Assembly: GCA_937899715.1 (NCBI GenBank)
Contig: CALCNX010000084.1
Location: forward strand, 186,001 to 250,000
Source of the DNA: an uncultured bacterium
GTDB lineage: Bacteria > Bacteroidota > Ignavibacteria > Kapaibacteriales > UBA4661
Direction of reading: 5' to 3'
Length of the DNA stretch: 64,000 bases
Each line of letters starts with the position of its first letter. Positions within the stretch are counted from its first letter, which is position 1. The position numbers and the translations under genes were made by a program. Below the pieces are notes generated by a model that was not told the origin of the DNA, made no database searches, and was given only the letters and a program-made list of their open reading frames with translations. Positions 7,937-16,551 of the stretch are shown here, piece after piece.

Positions 7937-8566
7937 TTATCCTTGAAAATTGCTACATAGCGAATCCGGCGTTGTGCGGTCGTAGCGGTACGTTGGAATA
8001 TCGGTGGTGGCAATCGTCAAGCCAAGCATCTTTGCGCGTTCCATAAGCGCAGCCCCTTCGCCATAGCGCTCGGTGCCGAAACCGCCCAAACGCAAAGCGG
8101 CTTCGCGGCGCAGAATCATCGTGCCCTCCATCACACATTCGCTGAGGTGAATTTGTTTTGCGGGGTCGTGGCGGTCATTCACGTAGGGATTCCCGACAAT
8201 TTCCACGCCACCATGCAGAACGTCCAGAATTGAAGATGCCTCCACGAGTGCTCGGCGCGAAGCCAAGTGCGCTGGCAAATACTCATCATCGGAGTCCAGA
8301 AATGTGCAATATTGCCCAAATGCCGCATATATTCCGACTGTGCGAGAATATCCAACGCCATGATTCCGATGCTTCATGTAGCGAAATTGTTCGCGCTGCT
8401 CCACGAGATGCATGGCTACGGAGTACGTATCATCCGTGCTGCCGTCGTCCACAATGATACCCTCCCAATCTGTTTCCGTCTGAGCAAGCAAGGAATCGAG
8501 CGCTCGCGGAAGCAGATGAGCACGATTGAAGGTACAGATAATAACCGAGAAAAAAGGATAGGTCAT
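7937..8566 (-). CDS. Family 2 (GT-A) glycosyltransferase
   Basis: 209 residues. The GT2 nucleotide-sugar site is clear: FFSVIICTFNRAHLLPRALD, then IIVDDGSTDDT near residues 36-46, and the metal-binding loop FLDSDDEYLP near 92-101. The acceptor region is short, and there are no membrane helices, so it is a small soluble transferase. These proteins transfer one sugar during polysaccharide, glycolipid or glycoprotein synthesis. No other glycan genes are adjacent, so the product is unknown. It is divergent from the Nfu gene, with a 221-base gap that holds one hairpin. Confidence 0.9.
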   Translation of the reverse strand: MTYPFFSVIICTFNRAHLLPRALDSLLAQTETDWEGIIVDDGSTDDTYSVAMHLVEQREQFRYMKHRNHGVGYSRTVGIYAAFGQYCTFLDSDDEYLPAHLASRRALVEASSILDVLHGGVEIVGNPYVNDRHDPAKQIHLSECVMEGTMILRREAALRLGGFGTERYGEGAALMERAKMLGLTIATTDIPTYRYDRTTPDSLCSNFQG

Positions 8567-8629
8567 AAATTTTTTTCTGCTACTGAGAGCATATTCAGTG
8601 ATTCTGAGTAAGCAATAAAGTTTGCAATG

Positions 8630-8659
8630 CCATTCTTTTGAATAGCTTCAAAAGAATGG
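8630..8659. other. Perfect 12-bp inverted repeat in a divergent intergenic region
   Basis: CCATTCTTTTGA and TCAAAAGAATGG flank the 6-base spacer ATAGCT, between the divergent glycosyltransferase and Nfu genes. There is no T tract on either side, so a terminator is unlikely. It could be an operator for a dimeric regulator or an mRNA leader structure. Confidence 0.5.
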
Positions 8660-8787
8660 TTGAGCAAGGTACTTCGCCCGCAAGAAAGGCTTTTGATGTG
8701 AACAAAAATACAGTTAGTTTGCGCTCGTGATGGATAATTGTGTTAGATAATAGTCGCATCAGTGTTTCACTTTTTTAACAAACCGCT

Positions 8788-9048
8788 ATGGCAACGGCAG
8801 CCCCTACTCTTACCGACGAGGCGTTATTTGAGCGCGTTACTATGATTATGGACGAAAAAATCCGTCCTCTTATTGAGCGCGACGGCGGGAAAATTACATT
8901 CCACAGCATTGAGGGTGGCACAGTCTTCGTGCAGTTAAGCGGTGCGTGCAGCACCTGTTCTGCCGCAAATATCACTCTCAAAGCAGGCGTGGAGCGGATT
9001 CTGCGCAAAGAAATCCGTGATGTCAAGGCGGTCAAACTTCACCCATAA
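8788..9048 (+). CDS. NifU C-terminal-domain (Nfu) iron-sulfur scaffold protein
   Basis: 86 residues, essentially one Nfu domain. The cluster-binding motif is GACSTCSAANITLKAGVE at about residues 51-68, giving the C-x-x-C needed for a 4Fe-4S cluster bridged between two monomers. The upstream helix RPLIERDGGKITFHSIEGG is also typical. Nfu proteins receive clusters from the SUF or ISC machinery and deliver them to apo-enzymes. No suf or isc genes are in the window. It is 66 bases upstream of the LexA-like gene on the same strand, so co-transcription is possible. Confidence 0.93.
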   Translation: MATAAPTLTDEALFERVTMIMDEKIRPLIERDGGKITFHSIEGGTVFVQLSGACSTCSAANITLKAGVERILRKEIRDVKAVKLHP

Positions 9049-9114
9049 GTACGACCCACACTGTAGACACGACAAAAAGCACGTTACATCATTATCCGCT
9101 ATGAAATATCTGCC

Positions 9115-9894
9115 ATGAAAGCAACTATTACTACTGACCCAACCAAGCAAGCGCTGACAATAAAGCAAAACGACGTGCTGCGTTTTTTGCAGGATTACGT
9201 CGAAGAATACGGTTTTCCACCCACAATGAAAGAAATAGGTGACAAATTCTCCTTTGCTTCCACCAATGCCGTAACGCAGTATTTGGTGGCATTGGAGAGA
9301 AAAGGCTATATTCGGCGCTCCACCAAAGGCGCATCGCGCGGCATTCAGATTATTGATTTTACGCCATCACCAAAGCATATTACTCAGCCCACTACTATAA
9401 CATCAGCGCTTCAGCCCACAGCGCACCGAAGCCTTGCGCCGATGCTCAATCATCAGCAGCAAAGCGTCAAAAACGTTGTTATTGTCGGCGACGGAACCCC
9501 TCAGAACCCGCTTTCTGCCTTTCTTTCACCACGCGGGCAGATAAAAATTGATACGGATTTTTTTCTGGCAGAAAATGGTCAATTAGGCACAGATGGTACT
9601 CCGCAGAGCGCACCGCCACAACTCTTTGCAGCTATTGTCAGCGACGACGGCATGAGCGCTGAAGCGCTGCGCGAAGGTGACGTGGTCATTGCGAAGCAAC
9701 AATTTCATGCTTCGGAGGGCGATATTGTCGTGGCGCTTTTCCATGATACCGTGCTGGTGCGCCGTTTTGTGCGCATGGGCATCGTCTCAGAACTTGAAGC
9801 TGCCACAAAGACCTTTCCGCCGATTTCCTTTCACGAAGGCTCCGGCACCGTAGCAATTATCGGCGTTGTGGTCGGACAGATGCGTAAATTGTAA
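9115..9894 (+). CDS. lexA: LexA-family repressor lacking the self-cleavage residues
   Basis: 259 residues. The N-terminal winged helix is clearly LexA-like: FLQDYVEEYGFPPTMKEIG, ASTNAVTQYLVALERKGYI and TKGASRGIQI match the SOS-repressor DNA-binding domain. The C-terminal S24-peptidase-like domain keeps the fold (LREGDVVIAKQ, EGDIVVALFHDTVLVRRF, AIIGVVVGQMRKL) but not the chemistry. The catalytic Ser of the usual G-D-S-M motif is Gly179 (SDDGM), the general-base Lys is Arg216, and the Ala-Gly cleavage site is replaced by IVGDGTP (about 123-129). The linker of residues 80-118 is long and rich in Thr, Pro and Gln. It therefore probably binds DNA but cannot cleave itself, so control would need another input. 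Non-cleavable LexA homologues are known in some cyanobacteria. No operator-like palindrome was recognised upstream. Confidence 0.88.
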   Translation: MKATITTDPTKQALTIKQNDVLRFLQDYVEEYGFPPTMKEIGDKFSFASTNAVTQYLVALERKGYIRRSTKGASRGIQIIDFTPSPKHITQPTTITSALQPTAHRSLAPMLNHQQQSVKNVVIVGDGTPQNPLSAFLSPRGQIKIDTDFFLAENGQLGTDGTPQSAPPQLFAAIVSDDGMSAEALREGDVVIAKQQFHASEGDIVVALFHDTVLVRRFVRMGIVSELEAATKTFPPISFHEGSGTVAIIGVVVGQMRKL

Positions 9895-9927
9895 CTGTAT
9901 CATGCACACTGAGCAAATTTTTTTTCT

Positions 9928-12900
9928 ATGCGTACTCCTCTCTCCATAATAGTAAAAACTAAAGTAATGCAAGTATTTATACGGTCTAAAGACAGTCTTC
10001 ACACTGGGTTATCAAGCGTTGTTATGCTGGCATTACAGGCATTCTTTTGTGGCGCTCTCTCGCTTTCTGCCCAGACGACCGCAACCTTTCGTGTACCTCT
10101 CAGCCGCAGCACCATTACACAGTCGAATATTGTTCTCTTCCAAAATGCGTTATATCGGTGGACAGTCGCCGGACGCGGTTCGGCAGGACAAGTAATTGCT
10201 TCGCCGACACAGGTAGATGCACGTTTTTTTGTGAGCAATGTGAGTATCGTGCAAGGCGTACCGAACCCGCGTATGCCGCTTGATGTTAACAGCGCAGCCA
10301 CAGCGCAGTATTGTGCTGCCTTTACCACAACCCCAGCAGCCTCACCCTGCAATGTGTTCCTTGCAACGAATACAACCCGCACCAACCCTGCTCTTCCTGC
10401 CGTACAAAGCTCTACTTTTCGCCTCACGGATGCTGTGCAAATGAAGCAGTTTGCTTTTGTACCGGATAACGACACCTATAACCCAAATAACATCTACACA
10501 GCAACAGTACAAGGCGCGAATCTTCCCGCGCAAATGGTTTTTGTGGATAGGCTCGGCTTTAATGGCAATGCGGCATACAATGATAATCAAGACTCGCTTT
10601 CTGTGCGAATTGAGCGTCAAAGCCCTGAGCTATTACTTTCGGCGCGTCCGAGTTTTGCCGTAACATCAGCGCAGCCCGGGCGAATCCTAAACGACGACAG
10701 TCCGCGCCAACCCTTCCGCGACACGGTGCTGGATTTTGGTTCATTTCGTATCGGGAGTGCTTTGCAAACGCGGCGTGTGGTGCTGTTCAATCGCGGTTTG
10801 GAGCCTTTGAGCGTTCGCATGGAGGCTGATGACCCAAGCGGTACATTCAGCGTCTCTTCGCCAAGCGGGAACATCGGTGCGCAGCGCTTTATTAACCAAA
10901 CCAATGATTCTCTTGTGCTCTTCCTCACCTACCAGCCTCGCACCGCAGGCACGCAAACATTGGAAGTGCGCATTTTCACCAATGATTCTGCGATCAACAG
11001 CTCGGCTGGGCAAGGTGTGTTTCGTCTGCGGCTTCTGGGCGCGGCTACGGGTGGTGTTATTTCGTTGACAGCACCCCCCAGCCAGTTTCAGAACAATACC
11101 CTTCTTTTTGGCTCAAGCATTGGCGACGCAGCCACCCAAGTATATACACCCATTGCACGAACGTTCAGTTTCTCACGTGCAGCAAGTGTCCAAGAGGGAT
11201 TCACGATTGATTCTGTGCAACGCTCACATAATAGTCCTTTTACTTTCAATAGCCCTGATCCGCTTACCTTGCTTCCCTTTAGCATTGACCCGCTTTCGTC
11301 GGCGCAATTTATCTCAACCATTCTCTTCCGTCCCTCGCGTCCGGGCGACTATCTTGATTCTATTATCATTCGCGGGCAGAATCTTGAAGACTACACGCTT
11401 TATTTGCGCGGGCGTGCTGAAATTGCAGATGCTGCCATTGAGCTTACCACAGCACCAGCCAACCTCGACACGATTGACTTTCGTTCGTTGGTAACGGGCG
11501 CCGCTGCTGTGCGCAGTGTTATCGTGCGGAATAGAGGGAATTTACCACTCACCATTCAATCATTCTTGGACACGAGTGGCGATGCAAAGGAATTTACCGT
11601 ACTGCAAAACACTGGGAATCTGCCCGACACAACAGGCAGCACCTTCATAACAAATGTTCGCTACGATGCCCAAGCACAATTTCCGGCAGGAAGCAAACAG
11701 GCTTTTTTCACTGTAATTGTGCGAAATCCAGCCACAGGCAGCATCGTAGCACAGCGCCGCTACACGCTTCGCGCCAACCGCCTGCCAAATGTGCTTGCTT
11801 CGGCGCGGCGCGTTATCAATTTTGATTCTGTTTATGTTCAGCGAGAACGACTTGATACGACGCTTATTCGTAACATTTCCGGACAATATGCAGCAACACT
11901 CAACAATCAGAGTATTACATCTCTCAGCCCTTTGGCAGATCGGGAATTTTTTGCCGACACGCTCGGTGTCATAGCTTCTGCACGGCTTTTTGGCGTAGGG
12001 ACATCAGGCACACCCGGCTTACGCTACCGCCCGCTCAATCGTGGTGCAGACAGCGCAGATTTTTATCTCAAAAGCCTTGTAGACTCTACAAAAGGAGCAG
12101 AGGAACTTACAGTGCGGCTGCAAGGGGTAGGGGTAGAGCAGGATGTTTCCGTTGCACGACTCATTGCACTCAGCGGAGCGCCGAACAGCGACTTTGCTTC
12201 TGTTACATCTTCTTCCATGAATGGCTATCGTGTGTACACTACAGATATTGGTTGTGTGCGGCTTGGCGAATCGCGTACGGTTGGCGTTGTGATGCAGAAC
12301 GGAGGTAATTTGGCGTTTAGGATTGCAAGGCAGTTCCGGGCTGATTCTATGAATACTTCTCGTGCTTTTGATGTTACCCGACCTTTTATGACCAGCCGAA
12401 ATCTTGCACCTAACGGCAATGACACGTCGCTCGCAATACGTTTCACACCTCAAACGCTCGGTGTACAAGAACTCCGATATGTTCTCGAAAGCGACATCAA
12501 ACGCCGTGTGCCGAGCGCTCCCGATAGCACGGAGCAGATTATTATTGTCTTGCGTGGTAGAGGCATCGTGCCGCAGGTGCAAGTCCAAGATGCTCTTCGT
12601 TTTGAAGATAACACACTAGACTCAGAATGTTCTGTCCCAAAGGACTTACCGCTTCTGGTTAAAAACCCACTGTTAGATGCTTGTGGTGTACCGCTTGTGG
12701 TAAAAAGCGTTGTCATTACTACGCTCGGAGCGCCTTTTTTCGCTACACCCTCCAAGAATCTTCCTCTTACCGTGCAGCCCACAATGTCGGATACGATTAA
12801 AATTTCTTTCGACCCGAAACTTGTTGGTAACAAAGTGGGTAGCTACACCGCAACACTCCTCCTTCTCACGGATGCACCATCGCCAAACGACAGCATCCGT

Positions 12901-13695
12901 GTGACAATTACAGGAAATATTATCAATCTACCCTCGGTTATTTTATCAGCACCGCGTGATAGTCGTGCCAGTCCTGGGAAGAGCATTTCCATACCAATCC
13001 TCGTAACGCCAGCCCCGATTGGTTCGGCAGCCCAAAATGCAAAGGCATTGGAATCCGTTAGCATTGCAAAATTTGCCTTCACGTTTGACGAAAGCCTGCT
13101 TTCCTATAAAGGTTATAAGGAACTTGGTACAGCCAGCGAAGGTGCAGCTATCGCAGTTCAGCGAGGTGCGCTTTTGGGCTTCGATAGAACAATACAAATA
13201 ACCATTACATCACGAGATAAAGCGCTTCGTGCATTATCAGAACGCCTTATTCTGCTTGACTTCGACACGTATTTGGGTCGTGGTGTTTCCACGCCACTAA
13301 CGTTCTCAAACTACACCTTGGGCGATGCCTCCTGTACGGAACGTGCCCGAATAACTACTACCACAAATGGCACATTTACTCTCGACTCAGTATGTGGCTT
13401 AGAAGCAAAAACCAGTGCCATTAACAAAGCCACTTCTTTCCTTCTCAGCGACATCTCGCCTAACCCCGTGAGCGACAATATCCACGTTGGCTTTCAAGTG
13501 GCTTACAAAACACGTGTCACTGTCGAAATTCTGGATGCTTTGGGACAAATAAGAACCACAGTCACCGATAATGAATTTCCGGAGGGCGCGTTTGAGGGCG
13601 AAGCCAGCACCGCCAATCTATCGCCGGGCGTGTATTTCTGCCGTATGCGAGCCGGGCGTTTCAGTGATATGCACAAAATCGTCATCATGCGGTAA
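9928..13695 (+). CDS. Large secreted protein with ASH-like repeats, cohesin-like domain and T9SS sorting domain
   Basis: 1255 residues. An N-terminal export signal ends around ALSLSAQ (about residues 30-49). Residues 250-960 hold several repeats with the choice-of-anchor-D/ASH pattern (LDFGSFRIGS...RRVVLFNRG, IDFRSLVTG...RSVIVRNRG, INFDSVYVQ...). A cohesin-like beta-sandwich follows at about 1005-1140 (SPGKSISIPI, KFAFTFDESLLSYKGY, LILLDFD). The final 80 residues are a type A Por sorting domain (ISPNPVSDNIHVGF, EILDALGQ, LSPGVYFCRM, HKIVIMR), so the mature protein should be exported by type IX secretion and anchored to the surface. A Calx-beta-like segment may occupy residues 90-230. The function is probably adhesive or structural. 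The DNA looks native, and no partner gene is adjacent. Confidence 0.88.
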   Translation: MRTPLSIIVKTKVMQVFIRSKDSLHTGLSSVVMLALQAFFCGALSLSAQTTATFRVPLSRSTITQSNIVLFQNALYRWTVAGRGSAGQVIASPTQVDARFFVSNVSIVQGVPNPRMPLDVNSAATAQYCAAFTTTPAASPCNVFLATNTTRTNPALPAVQSSTFRLTDAVQMKQFAFVPDNDTYNPNNIYTATVQGANLPAQMVFVDRLGFNGNAAYNDNQDSLSVRIERQSPELLLSARPSFAVTSAQPGRILNDDSPRQPFRDTVLDFGSFRIGSALQTRRVVLFNRGLEPLSVRMEADDPSGTFSVSSPSGNIGAQRFINQTNDSLVLFLTYQPRTAGTQTLEVRIFTNDSAINSSAGQGVFRLRLLGAATGGVISLTAPPSQFQNNTLLFGSSIGDAATQVYTPIARTFSFSRAASVQEGFTIDSVQRSHNSPFTFNSPDPLTLLPFSIDPLSSAQFISTILFRPSRPGDYLDSIIIRGQNLEDYTLYLRGRAEIADAAIELTTAPANLDTIDFRSLVTGAAAVRSVIVRNRGNLPLTIQSFLDTSGDAKEFTVLQNTGNLPDTTGSTFITNVRYDAQAQFPAGSKQAFFTVIVRNPATGSIVAQRRYTLRANRLPNVLASARRVINFDSVYVQRERLDTTLIRNISGQYAATLNNQSITSLSPLADREFFADTLGVIASARLFGVGTSGTPGLRYRPLNRGADSADFYLKSLVDSTKGAEELTVRLQGVGVEQDVSVARLIALSGAPNSDFASVTSSSMNGYRVYTTDIGCVRLGESRTVGVVMQNGGNLAFRIARQFRADSMNTSRAFDVTRPFMTSRNLAPNGNDTSLAIRFTPQTLGVQELRYVLESDIKRRVPSAPDSTEQIIIVLRGRGIVPQVQVQDALRFEDNTLDSECSVPKDLPLLVKNPLLDACGVPLVVKSVVITTLGAPFFATPSKNLPLTVQPTMSDTIKISFDPKLVGNKVGSYTATLLLLTDAPSPNDSIRVTITGNIINLPSVILSAPRDSRASPGKSISIPILVTPAPIGSAAQNAKALESVSIAKFAFTFDESLLSYKGYKELGTASEGAAIAVQRGALLGFDRTIQITITSRDKALRALSERLILLDFDTYLGRGVSTPLTFSNYTLGDASCTERARITTTTNGTFTLDSVCGLEAKTSAINKATSFLLSDISPNPVSDNIHVGFQVAYKTRVTVEILDALGQIRTTVTDNEFPEGAFEGEASTANLSPGVYFCRMRAGRFSDMHKIVIMR

Positions 13696-13823
13696 CAAGA
13701 AAGCTGTTTGGTACGGTACAATATTGAAATTCGGTGTACTCTTGAAATTCCTTGCGCCTGTGAGCAAAAAAAGCGGTAAATTGCGAAACTGTATCCACAT
13801 TTTTTTGCTTACACTCTTGCCCA

Positions 13824-15317
13824 ATGAGTCACACGACTTCCTCCAATACCGCACCCTTTGCGTATGCTGACCTTGTGCAGGTCTTCGGAGAAAGCGCTTG
13901 TGCCAAACTTTCTACGACAATACAGATTCGCAGTATTTCAACCGACACGCGCACACTTGAAGCGGGAAATCTTTTCGTTGCGCTGCGTGGAGAACGCTTC
14001 GATGGGCACACACTGGTGCGGGAGGCGCTCGAAAAAGGCGCAGCGGCAGCACTTGTGGAATTGGAATCAAGCGAAAGTATGAATGTTGAGACAAACACCC
14101 CTTTAATCGGTGTGGCAAATACCCTTCACGCGTTCGGACAACTGGCACATTTTCATCGTCGTCGCTTTTCTATTCCCGTAGTGGCTGTGGCAGGTTCGGC
14201 GGGTAAAACGACGACCAAAGAAATGACCGCACGATTACTGAGCGAACACTTCACAGTATTGAAGACAGAGGGAAATTTCAACAATCAAGTTGGTGTGCCG
14301 CATACACTCTTGCGTCTTACTGAAGAGCATTCGGCAGCGGTAATCGAAATTGGCACGAACGAGCCGGGTGAAATTGCGATTTTGTCCTCAATGGTCGCCC
14401 CCACACATGGCATCATTACGAATATCGGCAAAGAACATTTAGAAAAGCTGTGCGACGAAGACGGCGTAGAAGAGGAGGAAACGGCGCTCCTGCGCTATCT
14501 CACAGCCGCAGGTGGCGTAGCGTTTATCAATATGAACGACCAACGATTGAGAAAATATCAGCGCTCCGGCTGGATTGGTTACGGTTTGGCGGATGACAGC
14601 AACAGTACAAAAAATAACGGTGTGCCGGAAATAACAGCAATTTTTTCTCTCACATCCGGCACACAGGTCAGTATCAGCATTACGGAGCATCAGACGCAAG
14701 AACGCATCCATGCCGACTTACAAAGTGTTGGCACGACAGGCGCACGGAACGCACTTGCGGCAGCAGCAGTAGGATTTGGGCTGGGACTTACGCCGGAGGA
14801 GATTCAACGAGGCTTGGAGGGGTTTCGTCCAATAGCTTCAGAAGCGGGTTATGGTCGAATGGTTGCTGAGAAAATAACACTTTCCGCAAACCGCACACTA
14901 ACGCTCCTCAATGACTGTTATAACGCCAATCCAACCTCCATGTATGCAGCCTTAGAAACGCTTGCTGCTACCAGCGCTTCCCGCCGTGTCGCTTTGCTGG
15001 GCGATATGCGTGAACTTGGCGCATTTTCTGATAGCGAACACGATGCGTTACTTACCACTCTGGAGATGTCGTCGTGGCTACACTTGGCAATATTGACTGG
15101 TACAGAAATGCAAGCAGCGTACAAACGCCATACTCAAAAGCACGGGACGACGAGCAAAGTTGTCTATTGCCCTACAAACGCTGATTGCGCTGGCACATTA
15201 GAAAACCGCTTGCAGATCGGTGATGTCTTGCTAGTAAAAGGTTCGCGTGGTGTACGGTTGGAAGAGGCGCTGGAATTGCTTTTGCACAATACAAACAACA
15301 ATGGTCATGGTGTGTAA
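13824..15317 (+). CDS. murF: UDP-N-acetylmuramoyl-tripeptide--D-alanyl-D-alanine ligase
   Basis: 497 residues. MurF adds D-Ala-D-Ala to the UDP-MurNAc tripeptide, the last cytoplasmic peptide step of peptidoglycan synthesis. Visible features: an N-terminal substrate domain with ISTDTRTLEAGNLFVALRG (about 35-53), the ATP P-loop GSAGKTTTKEMTARLL (about 130-145), EGNFNNQVGVPHTLL, the central IEIGTNEPGEI and GIITNIGKEHLE segments, and a C-terminal domain with NDCYNANPTSM and VALLGDMRELG. Length is somewhat above the usual 450 residues, owing to an insertion around LCDEDGVEEEETALL. It is 24 bases upstream of lpxD, linking wall and lipid A synthesis in one transcript. Confidence 0.96.
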   Translation: MSHTTSSNTAPFAYADLVQVFGESACAKLSTTIQIRSISTDTRTLEAGNLFVALRGERFDGHTLVREALEKGAAAALVELESSESMNVETNTPLIGVANTLHAFGQLAHFHRRRFSIPVVAVAGSAGKTTTKEMTARLLSEHFTVLKTEGNFNNQVGVPHTLLRLTEEHSAAVIEIGTNEPGEIAILSSMVAPTHGIITNIGKEHLEKLCDEDGVEEEETALLRYLTAAGGVAFINMNDQRLRKYQRSGWIGYGLADDSNSTKNNGVPEITAIFSLTSGTQVSISITEHQTQERIHADLQSVGTTGARNALAAAAVGFGLGLTPEEIQRGLEGFRPIASEAGYGRMVAEKITLSANRTLTLLNDCYNANPTSMYAALETLAATSASRRVALLGDMRELGAFSDSEHDALLTTLEMSSWLHLAILTGTEMQAAYKRHTQKHGTTSKVVYCPTNADCAGTLENRLQIGDVLLVKGSRGVRLEEALELLLHNTNNNGHGV

Positions 15318-15341
15318 CCTTCTTTTCTCTTTCTGCCTTTT

Positions 15342-16397
15342 ATGATTGTTCATAGTAGCAACAACGCGCCTCCACTCAAGCCCCTCGCAAAGGCATTGAC
15401 GGCACAAGAACTTTCCACGATGCTTGGCACGACACTTGAAGGTGCAACGGAGGCGCTTATCGGCAACGTCAACACGCTTGAAGATGCGGAACGTGGTGAC
15501 CTTACCTTTTTAGCTAATCCGAAGTACAACGGTTTTGTTGCCGCTACAAACGCTTCTGCTATCCTCGTGAAGACAGATTTTACCGTACCTGCGGAATATA
15601 AAGGCTCAATCCTCCGCACAGATGACCCCTATAGCTCGTTTTTGCGAGCAGTAGAGTATTTCTGTCCTATACCTGTTCCTGAAGTGGGTGTGCTGCACCC
15701 CTCGTCGGTAATCGCGGCAAGCGCAGAAGTACACGCCTCAGCGCACATAGGGGCAAATGTTGTTGTTGGTGAACGCTGTCGCATTGGTGCAGACACAGTG
15801 CTGCGAGCAGGCGTAATTCTCTACGACGACGTACAGATTGGTGAACGAACAACATTGCACGGGAACGTTGTGTGCTACGACCGCACGGTGATTGGTTCGC
15901 GGTGCGTTATCCATGCAGGAACGGTGCTGGGTTCGGACGGCTTTGGCTTTGCAGAAAATAAAAACGACGGTTCGTTTACAAAAATTCCGCAAGTTGGTAA
16001 TGTGGTGATAGGCGACGACGTAGAAATTGGCACCAACTGCACGATTGACCGCGCAAGCCTTCGTTCGACACAGCTCCAAAACGGTGTAAAACTTGATAAT
16101 CTGATACACGTCGCGCACAACGTAATTATCGGTGAAAACACAGCAATTGCAGCACAAACGGGCATTTCCGGCAGTACAAAACTGGGCAAACGCAACCGCA
16201 TTGCGGGGCAGGTTGGTTTTGTGGGGCATATTTCGACCGCAGACGACGTTATTGTCTATGCGCAGTCCGGTGTTGCAAAGGGAATCACACAGAAAGGAGT
16301 GTATTTTGGCGCTCCTGCCAAACCGCTCATGGACGAACTTCGTTTGCAGGCAGCGTTAAAACAATTACCCGACCTTATTCGTCATAGTTCTCAGTAA
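15342..16397 (+). CDS. lpxD: UDP-3-O-acylglucosamine N-acyltransferase
   Basis: 351 residues. LpxD adds the second hydroxyacyl chain to UDP-3-acyl-glucosamine in lipid A synthesis. The N-terminal LpxD domain holds GDLTFLANPKYNGFVAATNA (about 50-69), followed by a left-handed beta-helix of hexapeptide repeats from about residue 110 (IGANVVVGERCRIGADTV, IGDDVEIGTNCTIDRASL). The catalytic His lies in LIHVAHNVIIGENTAIAA, and the C-terminal YFGAPAKPLMDELR is conserved. It follows murF closely and precedes lpxC-fabZ by 154 bases. Confidence 0.96.
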   Translation: MIVHSSNNAPPLKPLAKALTAQELSTMLGTTLEGATEALIGNVNTLEDAERGDLTFLANPKYNGFVAATNASAILVKTDFTVPAEYKGSILRTDDPYSSFLRAVEYFCPIPVPEVGVLHPSSVIAASAEVHASAHIGANVVVGERCRIGADTVLRAGVILYDDVQIGERTTLHGNVVCYDRTVIGSRCVIHAGTVLGSDGFGFAENKNDGSFTKIPQVGNVVIGDDVEIGTNCTIDRASLRSTQLQNGVKLDNLIHVAHNVIIGENTAIAAQTGISGSTKLGKRNRIAGQVGFVGHISTADDVIVYAQSGVAKGITQKGVYFGAPAKPLMDELRLQAALKQLPDLIRHSSQ

Positions 16398-16551
16398 ACT
16401 TTGGGCAATGTGCTTGCACAAGCTCGCACACATAAATCGCTTTACCATTCGCCTCAGTTTTATATTCAGCAATTCTCCCAAAACCTTGAATGTATGAAAA
16501 TTGCCATACGATGTAATTTTTCTTGTGGCACTTTAGTCTGGAATCGCTTTC

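Noticed and set aside
16398..16551. 63-codon minus-strand frame between lpxD and lpxC-fabZ (to 16566)
   Set aside because: It overlaps both neighbouring genes, has no recognisable family and no ribosome site. The gap is more likely a leader or promoter region for lpxC-fabZ.
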